Assembly: GCF_019303475.1 (NCBI RefSeq)
Contig: NZ_JABLSI010000034.1
Span: 1-64,000, forward strand
Length of the DNA: 64,000 nt
Direction of reading: 5' to 3'
Source: Streptomyces sp. JJ38
GTDB taxonomy: Bacteria > Actinomycetota > Actinomycetes > Streptomycetales > Streptomycetaceae
How positions within the stretch are numbered: the stretch's first letter is position 1; every line of letters starts with the position of its first letter. Below are positions 7,615-16,326 of the stretch, in pieces. The translations under genes and the position numbers were made by a program. The notes beneath the pieces are model-generated. The model ran no database searches and had not been told where the DNA came from. It saw nothing but the letters and a program-made list of their open reading frames with translations.

Positions 7615-9666
7615 ATGACGCAAGCGCCGACCGCCGGGCCCATCACCGGCCAGGACAAGCGCACCCTCTACCTGGCCCTCAGCGCCCTCCTCATGGGTAT
7701 GCTCCTCGCCGCACTCGACCAGACGATCGTGGCCACCGCGCTGCCCACGATCGTCAGCGAGCTCGGTGGCATGAACCATCTGTCCTGGGTCGTCACGGCC
7801 TACCTGCTCGCCGCCACCGCGGGTACCCCGCTGTGGGGGAAGCTGGGCGACCAGTACGGGCGCAAACGTCTCTTCCAGGGCGCCATCGTCCTCTTCCTCG
7901 TCGGCTCCGCGCTGTGCGGCGCCGCCCAGAGCATGGGGCAGCTGATCGGCTTCCGCGCCCTGCAGGGGCTCGGTGGCGGCGGGCTCATGGCGCTGTCCAT
8001 GGCGATCGTCGGCGACCTCGTGCCGCCCCGGGAACGCGGCCGCTACCAGGGCGTCTTCGGCGCCGTCTTCGGCGTCACCAGCGTGCTCGGCCCGCTGCTC
8101 GGCGGCCTGTTCGTCGACCACCTGAGCTGGCGCTGGGTCTTCTACGTCAACCTGCCCCTCGGCGCCCTCGCACTGCTCGTCATCGCGGCCGTCCTGCACC
8201 TGCCCGCGCGGCGCGAGCGGCACCGCATCGACTACCTGGGTACCGCGCTCATCGCCGGTGTCGCCGCCGCCGTCGTGCTGGTCACCTCGCTCGGCGGCAC
8301 GACCTGGGCCTGGGACTCCCCCGAGATCGTCGGGCTCGCCGCCCTCGGCGCCGTCCTGCTCGTCTGGTTCGTCCGGGTCGAGCGCCGCGCGGCCGAGCCC
8401 GTACTGCCGCTGAAGCTGTTCCGCATCCGCACCTTCACCCTGTGCTCGGTGATCGGCTTCGTCCTCGGGTTCGCCATGTTCGGCTCCCTCACCTACCTCC
8501 CGACGTTCCTCCAGGTCGTGCACGGCATCAGCCCCACCCTCTCCGGGGTGCACATGCTGCCCATGGTGCTCGGCATGCTCGTCACCTCCACCCTCTCCGG
8601 GCAGCTCATCACCCGCACCGGGCGCTGGAAGGTCTACCCCGTCGCGGGCACCGCGCTGACCGTCGTCGGCCTGCTGCTCCTGCACACCCTCGACGCGGAC
8701 AGCGGCGGCTGGCGGATGAACCTGTACTTCCTCGCCTTCGGGCTGGGGCTCGGGCTCGTGCTCCAGGTCGTCGTCCTGGCCGCGCAGAACGCCGTGCGCT
8801 ACGAGGACCTGGGCGTCGCCACCTCCGGAGCCACCTTCTTCCGCTCCATCGGCGCGGCCGTCGGCGTCTCCGTCTTCGGCGCGATCTTCGCCGCGCTGCT
8901 GGAACCCCGGCTCACCGACGCCCTGGCCGACCGGCCCCTGCCCCCCGGCGTCACCCCCGACGGGCTGGCCGAGGACCCGCGCGGCCTGGGGCGGCTCGAC
9001 CCGGCCGGCCAGGCCGCGGCCCGGGAGGCGTACGCGGACTCGATCACCGACGTCTTCCTCTGGGCCGCACCCGTCATGGCCGTCGCCTTCGTGCTCGCCT
9101 GCCTGCTCCGCGAGACCCCGCTGCGGGCCAGCGTCCAGGCCCCCGACACCAGCGAGACCCTCGGCCTCAACCCCGTCGAACGCTCCTCTCGGGAGGAGCT
9201 GTGCCGCGCGCTCTCCGTGCTCAGCACCCGCGAGGGCCAGAAGGACCTCTACACCCGGCTCGTCGCCGACGCCGGGCTGGACCTGCGTCCGGCCGCGGGC
9301 TGGCTCCTGCTGCGCATGTACCGCGACGGCACCGTCGAGCCCGCCGTGCTCGCCGACCGGCTCCACATCGACCGGGGCGTCCTCCTCGCCGGAGCCCGGC
9401 AGACCGAGGAGCGGCACCTCGCCGACCGCGAGGGGCTCGGCCTCAGCCTCACCGCCCGCGGGCAGGACGCCGCGGCCCGGCTCGCCGCCGCCCGCGAGGA
9501 CGCGCTCGCCGCGCTCCTCGGCGACTGGTGGACCCCCGAGCGGCCTCGCGACCTCACCTCCCTCGTCCACGAGCTCTCCCTGGAGCTGGGCGGCTCCGAG
9601 ACGGAGACACCGCACCGGGACGCCGACCGCCCGCCCCACGGCCGACGCTGGGACAAGGGTTCGTGA
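7615..9666 (+). CDS. DHA2-family MFS multidrug exporter with C-terminal winged-helix-like domain
   Basis: The product has 683 residues. Residues 1-500 form a 14-helix DHA2 (EmrB/QacA-type) proton-driven exporter with motif D1 LDQTIVATALP, motif A GKLGDQYGRKR and motif C GVTSVLGPLLGG. Residues 515-683 are soluble: SREELCRALSVLSTREGQKD, then a helix pattern (AADRLHIDRGVL-like turn, LSLTARGQDAA) resembling a MarR-type winged helix. Substrate is unknown. The ATG at 7615 follows GGAAGG; the frame is open far upstream but that part is not transporter-like. Two dyads upstream suggest repression of transcription. Confidence 0.85.
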   Translation: MTQAPTAGPITGQDKRTLYLALSALLMGMLLAALDQTIVATALPTIVSELGGMNHLSWVVTAYLLAATAGTPLWGKLGDQYGRKRLFQGAIVLFLVGSALCGAAQSMGQLIGFRALQGLGGGGLMALSMAIVGDLVPPRERGRYQGVFGAVFGVTSVLGPLLGGLFVDHLSWRWVFYVNLPLGALALLVIAAVLHLPARRERHRIDYLGTALIAGVAAAVVLVTSLGGTTWAWDSPEIVGLAALGAVLLVWFVRVERRAAEPVLPLKLFRIRTFTLCSVIGFVLGFAMFGSLTYLPTFLQVVHGISPTLSGVHMLPMVLGMLVTSTLSGQLITRTGRWKVYPVAGTALTVVGLLLLHTLDADSGGWRMNLYFLAFGLGLGLVLQVVVLAAQNAVRYEDLGVATSGATFFRSIGAAVGVSVFGAIFAALLEPRLTDALADRPLPPGVTPDGLAEDPRGLGRLDPAGQAAAREAYADSITDVFLWAAPVMAVAFVLACLLRETPLRASVQAPDTSETLGLNPVERSSREELCRALSVLSTREGQKDLYTRLVADAGLDLRPAAGWLLLRMYRDGTVEPAVLADRLHIDRGVLLAGARQTEERHLADREGLGLSLTARGQDAAARLAAAREDALAALLGDWWTPERPRDLTSLVHELSLELGGSETETPHRDADRPPHGRRWDKGS

Positions 9667-9731
9667 CGGCTTCATCACGGTCTCGCCCACGCACCCAATC
9701 CACTTGACCGGCTCCTCCCGCGCTGGCGATC

Positions 9732-10958
9732 ATGCCTCGCATGCGGCCCCTCCCCCCACGCGCTGCCCTCGTCCCCGCCTTACTGGCGGTCGGTGGCCTC
9801 CTCCTCGCGACGCCCGCGCCCGCGGTCGCCGCCCCGGCCTGCGGCCCGCAGCTCGGCGCCGCCGGGGCGTTCACGGAGTTCGTGGAGGGTGACGCCGCAC
9901 GCTTCGGCAGCACCGAGGGAGCCGTCGCCGTCGGCGGCGACGCCGACTTCACCCGCGGCTTCCGCCTCGCCGCCCACCCCGCCTCCGGCGACATGCCCGT
10001 CGACACCACGCTCGTCGTCGGCGGCACCCTGCACAACGGCTCGGCGGGCAGCGCCACCTTCACCGTCCTGGAGCGCGGCACCGCGGTCTACGGCGAGCTC
10101 GACGGCCGTCCCCCCGTCCTCAAGTCCGGCCTGGAGGTCGTCCAGGGCGGCTCCGCCGTCGACTTCGCGGCCGAGTTCCGGGACCTGCGCGACCTGTCGG
10201 AGCGGCTGGACGCGCTCCCGGCCCGCGGCAGCGTCACCGTCACGACGGCCAACGGCGGCGCCGTCGTCCGGCTGATGGGCGCCGACCAGGCGCTGAACGT
10301 CTTCCCGGTCAGCGCGGAGCAGCTGGCCTCCGCACGCCGGGTCGAGCTCGCCGTGCCCCGCGGCGCGACGACGGTCGTGAACGTCTCCGGCCCCGTCTAC
10401 GCGGACGGGGCCCCGCGCATCGAGTCCCGGCCGACGCCGGAGGGCTCCACCGAAGGGGACGGCGGCGACCGTGCGGGCGCCGGGGGCCTCGCACCCGACA
10501 AGCTGCTGTGGAACTTCCCCGACGCCACGAAGGTCGTCCAGCCCGCCAAGGCCGACTGGCCCGGCACCCTGCTCGCCCCGCACGCCGACGTCGAGCTGGG
10601 CTCGGGCGGCCAGGTCAGCGGCACCGTGATCGCGGCGTCGCTCGACGGCCCCGGCTCCGACACCCGCCGGGCGCCCTTCACCGGCTGCCTCGACACCCCG
10701 CTCGCCCCGCCCGCGAGCCCCTCCGCCTCAGCCGGGTCCACCGGGTCCGCCGACGAGGACCTGGCGGGTTCCGGCTCCGACGGCACCATCCACGGCCGCG
10801 CCCTGCTCGCGGCCCTCGTCGGCGCACTGGCCGCCGGTGCCGCCGGGCTCTGGACCACCGCCGGCCGCCGCGACCGCGACCGCGGGCACGGGAACGGCCC
10901 CGCCCGGGCCTGCGAGGGCGGGCGCCTCGACGTCAGCGCCGACACCGGGCACGGCTGA
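9732..10958 (+). CDS. Secreted choice-of-anchor A family surface protein
   Basis: The 408-residue protein starts with a signal peptide (cleavage near APAVAAPA, residues 28-35). The body matches the collagen-binding choice-of-anchor A fold: GAFTEFVEGDAARFGSTEG, VAVGGDADF, VVGGTL and LLWNFPDATKV...WPGTLLAPHADV...GQVSGTVIAASL. A Ser/Gly/Pro-rich linker precedes a C-terminal hydrophobic helix (about residues 355-378) and a basic tail, so it is probably membrane- or wall-anchored. There is no LPXTG motif. It probably has an adhesive or surface-structure role. Confidence 0.8.
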   Translation: MPRMRPLPPRAALVPALLAVGGLLLATPAPAVAAPACGPQLGAAGAFTEFVEGDAARFGSTEGAVAVGGDADFTRGFRLAAHPASGDMPVDTTLVVGGTLHNGSAGSATFTVLERGTAVYGELDGRPPVLKSGLEVVQGGSAVDFAAEFRDLRDLSERLDALPARGSVTVTTANGGAVVRLMGADQALNVFPVSAEQLASARRVELAVPRGATTVVNVSGPVYADGAPRIESRPTPEGSTEGDGGDRAGAGGLAPDKLLWNFPDATKVVQPAKADWPGTLLAPHADVELGSGGQVSGTVIAASLDGPGSDTRRAPFTGCLDTPLAPPASPSASAGSTGSADEDLAGSGSDGTIHGRALLAALVGALAAGAAGLWTTAGRRDRDRGHGNGPARACEGGRLDVSADTGHG

Positions 10959-10988
10959 CTCCGCTACCGCGCCGCCCCGCACGCTTGA

Positions 10989-11018
10989 GCGCCGGTCAGC
11001 GCCGGTCAGCGCCGGTCG
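10989..11018. repeat. 10-bp tandem repeat (3 copies) over a stop codon
   Basis: GCGCCGGTCA occurs twice, followed by GCGCCGGTCG. The repeat spans the TetR stop codon at 11006-11008, so copy-number change could alter the C-terminus. Confidence 0.75.
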
Positions 11019-11674
11019 AGGCCCAGGTGCGTGACGAGTTCCGCCGGCAGCTCCGCCCTGAGCCCCGGCTCCGCCGTCGTCACGAGGGCGGGCAGCGCCT
11101 GGGCCAGCAGCAGCACCACGTCCTCCCGGGGCATCGGACGCTCCTTCGCCCAGGCCAGGGCGGTGTCCTCGACGAAGCTGAACCAGCCGCGCAGCACCAG
11201 CTCCGTCCGCGGCGTCCGGCTGACCGGCCCGAGGGCCGCGGCCGCCCGCTCCACGAACGCGCCCCGGATCTCCTCGTAGATCTCGACGACGTAGTCCGCT
11301 CCCCCGGCCGAACCGCGCAGCAGGGCGACGTACGGCTCCCGGCGGCGTTCGAGGAACCCGAGGTAGCCGTCGAGCGACTGCGTGAGCTGCTCGGCGAGCG
11401 GGGCCCCCGGATCCGGACGCGCCGCCCGCAGGATGCGGCGGGCGGCGGCCCGGACCACGGCGACGTAGAAGTCCCGCTTCGTGGCGAAGTAGTGGAACAA
11501 CAGCCCGCGCGAGATCCCCGCCTCCGCCGCGATCTCGTCGATCGACAGCTCGTGGATCGGCCGCTCCGTCAGCATCCGCAGCCCGATACCGACGAGTTGG
11601 CGACGCCGGTCGTCGGCGCTCAGGCGCGCGCGGGCAGGGACGGGCCGGGAGGGGGAAGCGGGCATGCCCGCCAT
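11006..11674 (-). CDS. TetR-family transcriptional regulator
   Basis: The 222-residue protein has an N-terminal TetR helix-turn-helix (residues about 24-70: IHELSIDEIAAEAGISRGLLFHYFATKRDFY) and an all-helical ligand domain. Its ATG lies one base past the TAG of the quinone-oxidoreductase gene on the same strand, so the two are one operon and probably translationally coupled. It is likely the local repressor, acting at the palindrome near 12709 ahead of the oxidoreductase. Confidence 0.88.
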   Translation of the reverse strand: MAGMPASPSRPVPARARLSADDRRRQLVGIGLRMLTERPIHELSIDEIAAEAGISRGLLFHYFATKRDFYVAVVRAAARRILRAARPDPGAPLAEQLTQSLDGYLGFLERRREPYVALLRGSAGGADYVVEIYEEIRGAFVERAAAALGPVSRTPRTELVLRGWFSFVEDTALAWAKERPMPREDVVLLLAQALPALVTTAEPGLRAELPAELVTHLGLDRR

Positions 11675-11675
11675 T

Positions 11676-12674
11676 CTAGGAAGCGCCTCCGGAACTCCCC
11701 TGAGACGCCACCTCCAGCACGACCTTCCCCAGCGCCGTCCGCGCCTCCAGCGAGGCGATCGCCTCGGCCGCCCGCTCCAGCGGATAGCGCACCGGCTCCG
11801 GCGCGGACACGGCCCCGGAGGCCAGCAGCGGCTCCAGCTCCGCCCACTGCTCGGCCAGGTAGCCGGGGTTCGCCAGCCACCAGCCGCCCCAGCTCACGCC
11901 GCGCACGTCCACGTTGTTCAGCAGCAGCCGGTTCACCCTGACCGTCGGGATCTCGCCACCGGTGAAGCCCACCACCAGCAGCCGCCCGGCCGGAGCCAGC
12001 GAGCGCAGGCTGTCGGTGAACCGGTCACCGCCCACGGGGTCGACGACGACGTCCACGCCCCGTCCGTCGGTCAGCTCCCTGACCCGGGCGAGCCAGCCCT
12101 CGGTGAGCACGACGTCCGTCGCCCCGGCCGCCTTCGCGACCTCCGCCTTCTCCTCGGTGCTCACCACGGCGATCACCCGCCCCGCGCCCAGCGCCCCGGC
12201 CAGCCGCAGCGTCGACGTCCCGACCCCGCCCGCGGCACCGTGCACGAGCACCGTCTCGCCGTCCCGGAGCCCGGCGCGCTCGCGCAGCGCGAAGTGCACC
12301 GTCAGGTCGTTGAACAGCAGCCCCGCACCGGCGGTGAGGGAGACCGCGTCCGGCAGCCGGAACGCCATGTTCGGCGGCACCGCGGCCACCTCCGCCATGC
12401 CGCCGCCGAAGCCGGTCAGCCCGACGACCCGGTCGCCCGCCGCGAACCCGGAGCCCTCCGGCGCCCGGCGCACCACCCCGGCCACCTCGCCACCCGGCAC
12501 GAACGGCAGCTCCGGGCGGTACTGGTACAGCCCCCGGGACAGCAGCACGTCCGGGAACGCGACCCCCGCCGCGTGCACGTCCACCAGGACGGCACCGGGG
12601 TCGTCCGGCACCGCCGCCTCGCCCGGTTCCACGGCCTCCGGCCCGTCCAGCCGCGTGATCCGTACCGCCCGCAT
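11676..12674 (-). CDS. NADPH:quinone oxidoreductase / MDR-type zinc-free alcohol dehydrogenase
   Basis: The 332-residue cytoplasmic enzyme has the medium-chain dehydrogenase fold: an N-terminal GroES-like part (PGGEVAGVV, residues about 60-70), then a Rossmann domain with VLVHGAAGGVGTSTLRLA. The structural-zinc Cys cluster is absent, as in quinone reductases. It reduces quinones or enoyl-type substrates with NADPH. A GGAGGGG ribosome site precedes ATG 12674. It is the first gene of a two-gene operon with the TetR regulator. Confidence 0.85.
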   Translation of the reverse strand: MRAVRITRLDGPEAVEPGEAAVPDDPGAVLVDVHAAGVAFPDVLLSRGLYQYRPELPFVPGGEVAGVVRRAPEGSGFAAGDRVVGLTGFGGGMAEVAAVPPNMAFRLPDAVSLTAGAGLLFNDLTVHFALRERAGLRDGETVLVHGAAGGVGTSTLRLAGALGAGRVIAVVSTEEKAEVAKAAGATDVVLTEGWLARVRELTDGRGVDVVVDPVGGDRFTDSLRSLAPAGRLLVVGFTGGEIPTVRVNRLLLNNVDVRGVSWGGWWLANPGYLAEQWAELEPLLASGAVSAPEPVRYPLERAAEAIASLEARTALGKVVLEVASQGSSGGAS

Positions 12675-12701
12675 ACGCCCCTCCGCTGTGTTCCGGTGTT
12701 A

Positions 12702-12716
12702 TTGAGCAATGCTCGA
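12702..12716. promoter_or_regulatory. Palindrome ahead of oxidoreductase-tetR operon (candidate TetR operator)
   Basis: GAGCAATGCTC is a perfect odd palindrome centred on 12709, extended by T and A at the flanks and set in a short AT-rich patch. It lies 28 bases upstream of the oxidoreductase start. Autoregulation by the operon TetR is inferred. Confidence 0.5.
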
Positions 12717-12764
12717 CAAGCTCGCGACTAGGGTACGGCCATACCCGCGGGTCCCGGCCACCCC

Positions 12765-12944
12765 CCTGTCCACCGTCACGCTCCACCCGGCAACCGCGCC
12801 GATCCGCCCGCGATCCTCGCCTTCCTGGCCGACGAGGAGCGCGTCGTCGCCCCGGAGACGGTCACCGTCACCCGCGCCCGCGAACGGGGCCGCGCGCTGG
12901 CCCAGTTGAGCAGGGCCAAGCGACGCGACGATGCTCACCGCTAA
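12765..12944 (+). pseudogene. Possible degraded gene remnant
   Basis: Between 12732 and the TAA at 12942-12944 one frame stays open with coding-like composition. The part ILAFLADEERVVAPETVTVT is protein-like, but there is no start codon and no ribosome site. It could be the broken tail of a lost regulator or simply GC-rich non-coding DNA. I could not assign a family. Confidence 0.25.
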
Positions 12945-12949
12945 TGGCC

Positions 12950-12976
12950 CAACAACGCTCCATAGGCGGGTTGTTG
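12950..12976. promoter_or_regulatory. Inverted repeat in intergenic region
   Basis: CAACAAC (12950-12956) and GTTGTTG (12970-12976) form a dyad that overlaps a TTGACA hexamer (12974-12979). No convincing -10 hexamer lies at 16-18 bases, so promoter assignment is weak. The rest of the 12,675-13,136 gap shows nothing else recognisable apart from the possible remnant and the palindrome near 12709. Confidence 0.35.
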
Positions 12977-13136
12977 ACATTGCCCAGCGGAATCCCGCGA
13001 GCCCGGTGACCCCGGTCTCCTCCTATACCCTGTGCGTGTTCACGCAGCCCATGGGGCCTCCCGGCGCAGCACCACTTCGGGGGAACGCCCGATGCCGACG
13101 CCCCGCGACAGCTCAACTAGGCACACGGGAGACGCA

Positions 13137-13298
13137 GTGCACATCGCCCCCGTCACGTTCCGGCCCGGCGAAGCCGGGTTAGCCCACCGGCACCTCCTGC
13201 CGGTCGCCGAGCCCACCGCGCCCGACACCCGCGCCCGGGCACCGCGGTCCTTCCCGGCCGGGCACACCACCGTCGCGCACCTCAGGAGGACGCCGTGA
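13137..13298 (+). CDS. Possible small leader ORF coupled to DUF1579 gene
   Basis: A 53-codon GTG-started frame, with GGGAGACGCA upstream, ends in a TGA that overlaps the GTG of the next gene (GTGA at 13295-13298). The peptide (VHIAPVTFRPGEAGLAHRHL...) has no recognised family. The overlap suggests a translated leader, but the coding evidence is thin. Confidence 0.35.
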   Translation: MHIAPVTFRPGEAGLAHRHLLPVAEPTAPDTRARAPRSFPAGHTTVAHLRRTP

Positions 13299-13966
13299 TC
13301 CACCTACGCCGCAGGCTTCCCGTACTGGGACTGGCGCTGGCCGCCGTGATCGGACTGACCGGCGCCGTCGGCCCGTCCGCACCGCCACGGGCCGTCGCCA
13401 CCGCCACCACGGCACAACAGGACAACTTCACCCCCGGCCCCTACCACTCCCGGCTGGAACCGCTCGTCGGCACCTGGCAGGCCGTCAAGTACAACTGGCT
13501 GCTCGGTGACGGGGACGAACCCGCCACGTCCCGGGACTTCACCGTGGACGTGCGGTGGATCGAGGGCACCGGCGGACGCTTCCTGTCGGAGGAAACCAGG
13601 GGAACCCTGGCCGGGATGGACTACTACCGGCACGGCGTCCTCGGCTTCTCCAACGTGGACCGGCGCTACGAGTGGACCACCTTCGACAGCGTCACCCCGA
13701 CCACGATGACCTACCGCGGCGACCCCGTCGACGCCGAAGGCACGGCACGACGGGGCCACGGCGCCCGCACGGTCATCTCCATCCCCGGGGAGTTCACCGA
13801 TCCCGGCGTACTCGGCCCCGAGTGCGCCGGCAAGACGATCCCGATGCGCACCGAGATCACCATCAGGCCGAACGACCGCCACGTCATCGACCTCTACTTC
13901 ACCCCGCCCGGACAGGAGGAGCGGCTCGTCGACCGGGTGGTCTACCTCCGGCGGACCGACGCCTGA
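13295..13966 (+). CDS. Secreted DUF1579-like protein
   Basis: The 223-residue product begins with a signal peptide (residues 1-38). The mature part starts with LEPLVGTWQAVKYNW and has GFSNVDRRYEWTTFDS, the pattern of DUF1579/lipocalin-like beta-barrel proteins. Ligand and role are unknown. The GTG start overlaps the stop of a small upstream frame, with AGGAGG at 13282-13287. Confidence 0.65.
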   Translation: MIHLRRRLPVLGLALAAVIGLTGAVGPSAPPRAVATATTAQQDNFTPGPYHSRLEPLVGTWQAVKYNWLLGDGDEPATSRDFTVDVRWIEGTGGRFLSEETRGTLAGMDYYRHGVLGFSNVDRRYEWTTFDSVTPTTMTYRGDPVDAEGTARRGHGARTVISIPGEFTDPGVLGPECAGKTIPMRTEITIRPNDRHVIDLYFTPPGQEERLVDRVVYLRRTDA

Positions 13967-14090
13967 GCCTCGCAGACTGTCAGCGGCGCCTCGGGCCACC
14001 GGCACGCCGCCAGGCCCCCGGGCGGCGGCCGTCGGGGACGGCAGAGCACCCCGGCATCCCGTGCGGCCCCTCCGGGCCCGACGGCAGGGC

Positions 14091-14129
14091 TGACGTCCCA
14101 GCCGCGCGCCGCAGACGCGGCTGGCGTCA
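14091..14129. terminator. Bidirectional terminator hairpin
   Basis: CCAGCCGCG (14098-14106) pairs with CGCGGCTGG (14116-14124), and the outer TGACG/CGTCA pair extends the stem past a 2-base bulge. It separates two convergent genes. Confidence 0.7.
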
Positions 14130-14225
14130 ACGGAACTGCGGGTGACACGGACTCGCCTCGCCCGGGCAGCCGGGGAGGCTCGCCCCGACGCGGCCCCGTC
14201 CGATCCCAGTCGCGGGGCCGCGGCC

Positions 14226-14759
14226 TCAATCAGGCAACGCTGAGAGGGCGAGGCGCCACGGGTAGCCCTCCGGGTCTCCCTGCCCTGGCGAGTTGGGGAC
14301 GAAGCCGTCGGGCTCTCCGAACAGGACGCGTACCCCGGCGCCGCGCAGCGTCTCCAGACTCCGGCCGAACTGCGGGTGGCTCGCGTAGGCGCTGTTGACG
14401 CACGGCATCACGACCAGAGGCCACCTCTTCCCGATCGCCTCCACCCCGTGCCCGGCCAGCCACGTCGGGGTCAGCCCCAGAGCAATGAGGTTCACCGTGT
14501 TCAGCGTGGCCGGGGCGATGACCGATGCGGTCGCCGCAGGCCAGCGAGACGTCTCACCGACACGCCTCTGAGCGTGCCGCACGGGATGCCCCGTCAGATC
14601 TTCCAGGGCTGCGAGGCGGTCGCTCATCCACTCCGCCGCCGTGGGCGTCAGCCCCACGCACACCTCCCACCCTTCGGCCTGGGCCTGCCGAACGGGCCGG
14701 TCCATGTACTGCACGGGCGGGGCGGCGCAGCCCAGGAGGTACAGAACTCGCTTCTTCAT
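14226..14759 (-). CDS. Flavoprotein (HFCD/PPC-decarboxylase-like)
   Basis: The 177-residue product opens with MKKRVLYLLGCAAPP, the flavoprotein-fold first strand and loop, and contains VIAPATLNTVNLIALGL, the typical FMN-binding segment of homo-oligomeric flavin Cys decarboxylases. The catalytic His of true decarboxylases is not evident, so the reaction is open. It is divergent from the XRE regulator at 14859 with a dyad between them, which suggests joint control. The start at 14759 gives the family N-terminus; GTG 14777 is the alternative. Confidence 0.7.
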   Translation of the reverse strand: MKKRVLYLLGCAAPPVQYMDRPVRQAQAEGWEVCVGLTPTAAEWMSDRLAALEDLTGHPVRHAQRRVGETSRWPAATASVIAPATLNTVNLIALGLTPTWLAGHGVEAIGKRWPLVVMPCVNSAYASHPQFGRSLETLRGAGVRVLFGEPDGFVPNSPGQGDPEGYPWRLALSALPD

Positions 14760-14821
14760 ATCGGGAGTCCACCACACACGACCGCCCCCGGACCCAGGTG
14801 GGAGGCGGCGGGGCGCGGGTA

Positions 14822-14849
14822 CCGTTCCGAGTGGGGAAGCACGGAACGG
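14822..14849. promoter_or_regulatory. Inverted repeat in divergent flavoprotein/XRE promoter region
   Basis: CCGTTCCG (14822-14829) and CGGAACGG (14842-14849) are perfect 8-bp arms with a 12-base spacer, ending nine bases before the XRE start codon. It is a likely binding site for the XRE protein itself. Confidence 0.55.
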
Positions 14850-14858
14850 AGCACCATC

Positions 14859-16043
14859 ATGCCCGTATCAGACCACGATCACATCGGCGCCCGCATCGCC
14901 GCCCACCGCAAACGCGCCGGGCTGACACAGCAGGGCCTTGCCCAACTCATCCCCTACTCCTACAGCCTGCTACGGCACGTGGAGGCCGGGCACCGCGCCG
15001 CCTCGCCACAGCTCCTCACTGCGGTGGCGCGGGCGCTGCGCGTTGACGTCTCCGCACTGGCAGGACCACCCATGGGCCCCGTCCAGTCCGCCCGCATCAC
15101 CGCTCTGCTCCGGCCGGTCAGGGAAGCCCTCGACCTGCACGACCTGCCCCTGGATCCTGGCGTGACGCCGCGCCCCGCCGACCAGCTCACGACGGAGGCG
15201 GACGCCATGTGCCGCCTCGTGCGTGCCGCCCACCTCCAGCAGGCCGCGGCGGCCCTGCCCGGGCTCCTGGCCGAACTGACGGTCGCCTGCCGCGAGACAC
15301 CAACTTCCCACACGTGGGCAGCATTGGCCTCAGCGTGCCGCAGCGCGCACGACATCGCCACGAAGCTCGGCAGGTACGACCTCGCCGCGCTTGCGCTGGA
15401 CCGGATGGGCTTGGCCGCTGACCGGGCCAGTGACCCCGTGCTGGGTGCGCTGCGCCAGTACAAGCGCGCGCTGGCCTACCGCTCCCCGGAATCCCAGCAC
15501 CGCATCGGTCTGGCCATGGCCGCCGAGGGGCGGCGCATGATCGAGCAGGCTGACGACAGCACGGTTGCCCGCGCGGTCCAAGGACAGCTCCATTTGGGCG
15601 CGGCCGTGATCGCAGCACGAGCCGATCTGCCTGCTGAGGCAGAGCAGCACCTCGCGCGGGCCGGAGCCATCGCCGCCCGGACAGGCGAGGTCGGGCGTAT
15701 TTACTGGTTGTCGTTCGGGCCGACCAACGTGGCTACCCACGCCGTCTACGCCTGGCTGGCGCTGCGACGGTTCGAGGAGGCGTACACGGCCGCGCGGGCA
15801 GTGCGCATGCCTTCGGGCTGGGCCACCTCCCGCCGCGCCGGCTACCTCGTGGACCGGTCGGTGGCCGAGATGGAGACGGGGAGGACCGAGGCCGCGCTGA
15901 AGTCGCTGTCGGCCGCCCGCCAACTGGCGCCGCAGCAGACGCGAGTCCACCCGAGAGTGCGCGAGACAGTGCGGGCATTGCTTCACATGTGTCGTCAAGC
16001 ACCCGATCCGTTGACTCGAATGGCCTCGTGGGTGGGCGTGTAG
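14859..16043 (+). CDS. XRE-family regulator with TPR-like C-terminal domain
   Basis: The 394-residue protein has an N-terminal HTH_XRE (residues 8-62: IGARIAAHRKRAGLTQQGLAQ...LLTAVARALRVDVSALAG). A long helical region rich in Ala and Leu has repeat periodicity typical of TPR-containing Streptomyces signalling regulators. The frame is open upstream to 14376 but ATG 14859, after a GGAGCACCATC stretch, gives the HTH N-terminus. It is followed by six tiny ORFs on the same strand; an inverted repeat TGTCACA/TGTGACA lies just past its stop. Confidence 0.85.
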   Translation: MPVSDHDHIGARIAAHRKRAGLTQQGLAQLIPYSYSLLRHVEAGHRAASPQLLTAVARALRVDVSALAGPPMGPVQSARITALLRPVREALDLHDLPLDPGVTPRPADQLTTEADAMCRLVRAAHLQQAAAALPGLLAELTVACRETPTSHTWAALASACRSAHDIATKLGRYDLAALALDRMGLAADRASDPVLGALRQYKRALAYRSPESQHRIGLAMAAEGRRMIEQADDSTVARAVQGQLHLGAAVIAARADLPAEAEQHLARAGAIAARTGEVGRIYWLSFGPTNVATHAVYAWLALRRFEEAYTAARAVRMPSGWATSRRAGYLVDRSVAEMETGRTEAALKSLSAARQLAPQQTRVHPRVRETVRALLHMCRQAPDPLTRMASWVGV

Positions 16044-16044
16044 G

Positions 16045-16062
16045 TGTCACAGATGTGTGACA
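16045..16062. promoter_or_regulatory. Dyad downstream of XRE gene
   Basis: TGTCACA and TGTGACA arms face each other in the 85-base gap between the XRE stop and the first mini-ORF. It may be an operator for the mini-ORF run or an attenuator. Confidence 0.4.
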
Positions 16063-16128
16063 TCTAGCGGGTAGTTGCGGCGTCACGCTGGGTCTCATCA
16101 GCGATCCAGCCCACGCCGGGAGACCTTC

Positions 16129-16326
16129 GTGCTCACGCCACCAGCCCCAGCAGCAGACGAAAGCTCCGCCTATCCACCCGCGCGCGCCCTGCGCCGCTGC
16201 GACCGCTGCCGCGAGCTGACCACCGACGCCGTGCCGCTCGGAGTGGTGGAGGACGACGGCGCGCCGCCGCGCGAACTGTATGCCTGCCCCGCCTGCACGC
16301 CCTCCAGCCCGAGGCAGGCGTCGTGA
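16129..16326 (+). CDS. Small zinc-ribbon-like protein (mini-ORF 1)
   Basis: The 65-residue product carries RRCDRCREL and, 28 residues on, YACPACT: two CxxC pairs that could hold one zinc ion. The GTG at 16129 follows GGGAGACCTTC. It is the first of six small frames after the XRE gene; its TGA overlaps the next GTG (GTGA at 16323-16326). No family recognised. Confidence 0.6.
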   Translation: MLTPPAPAADESSAYPPARALRRCDRCRELTTDAVPLGVVEDDGAPPRELYACPACTPSSPRQAS

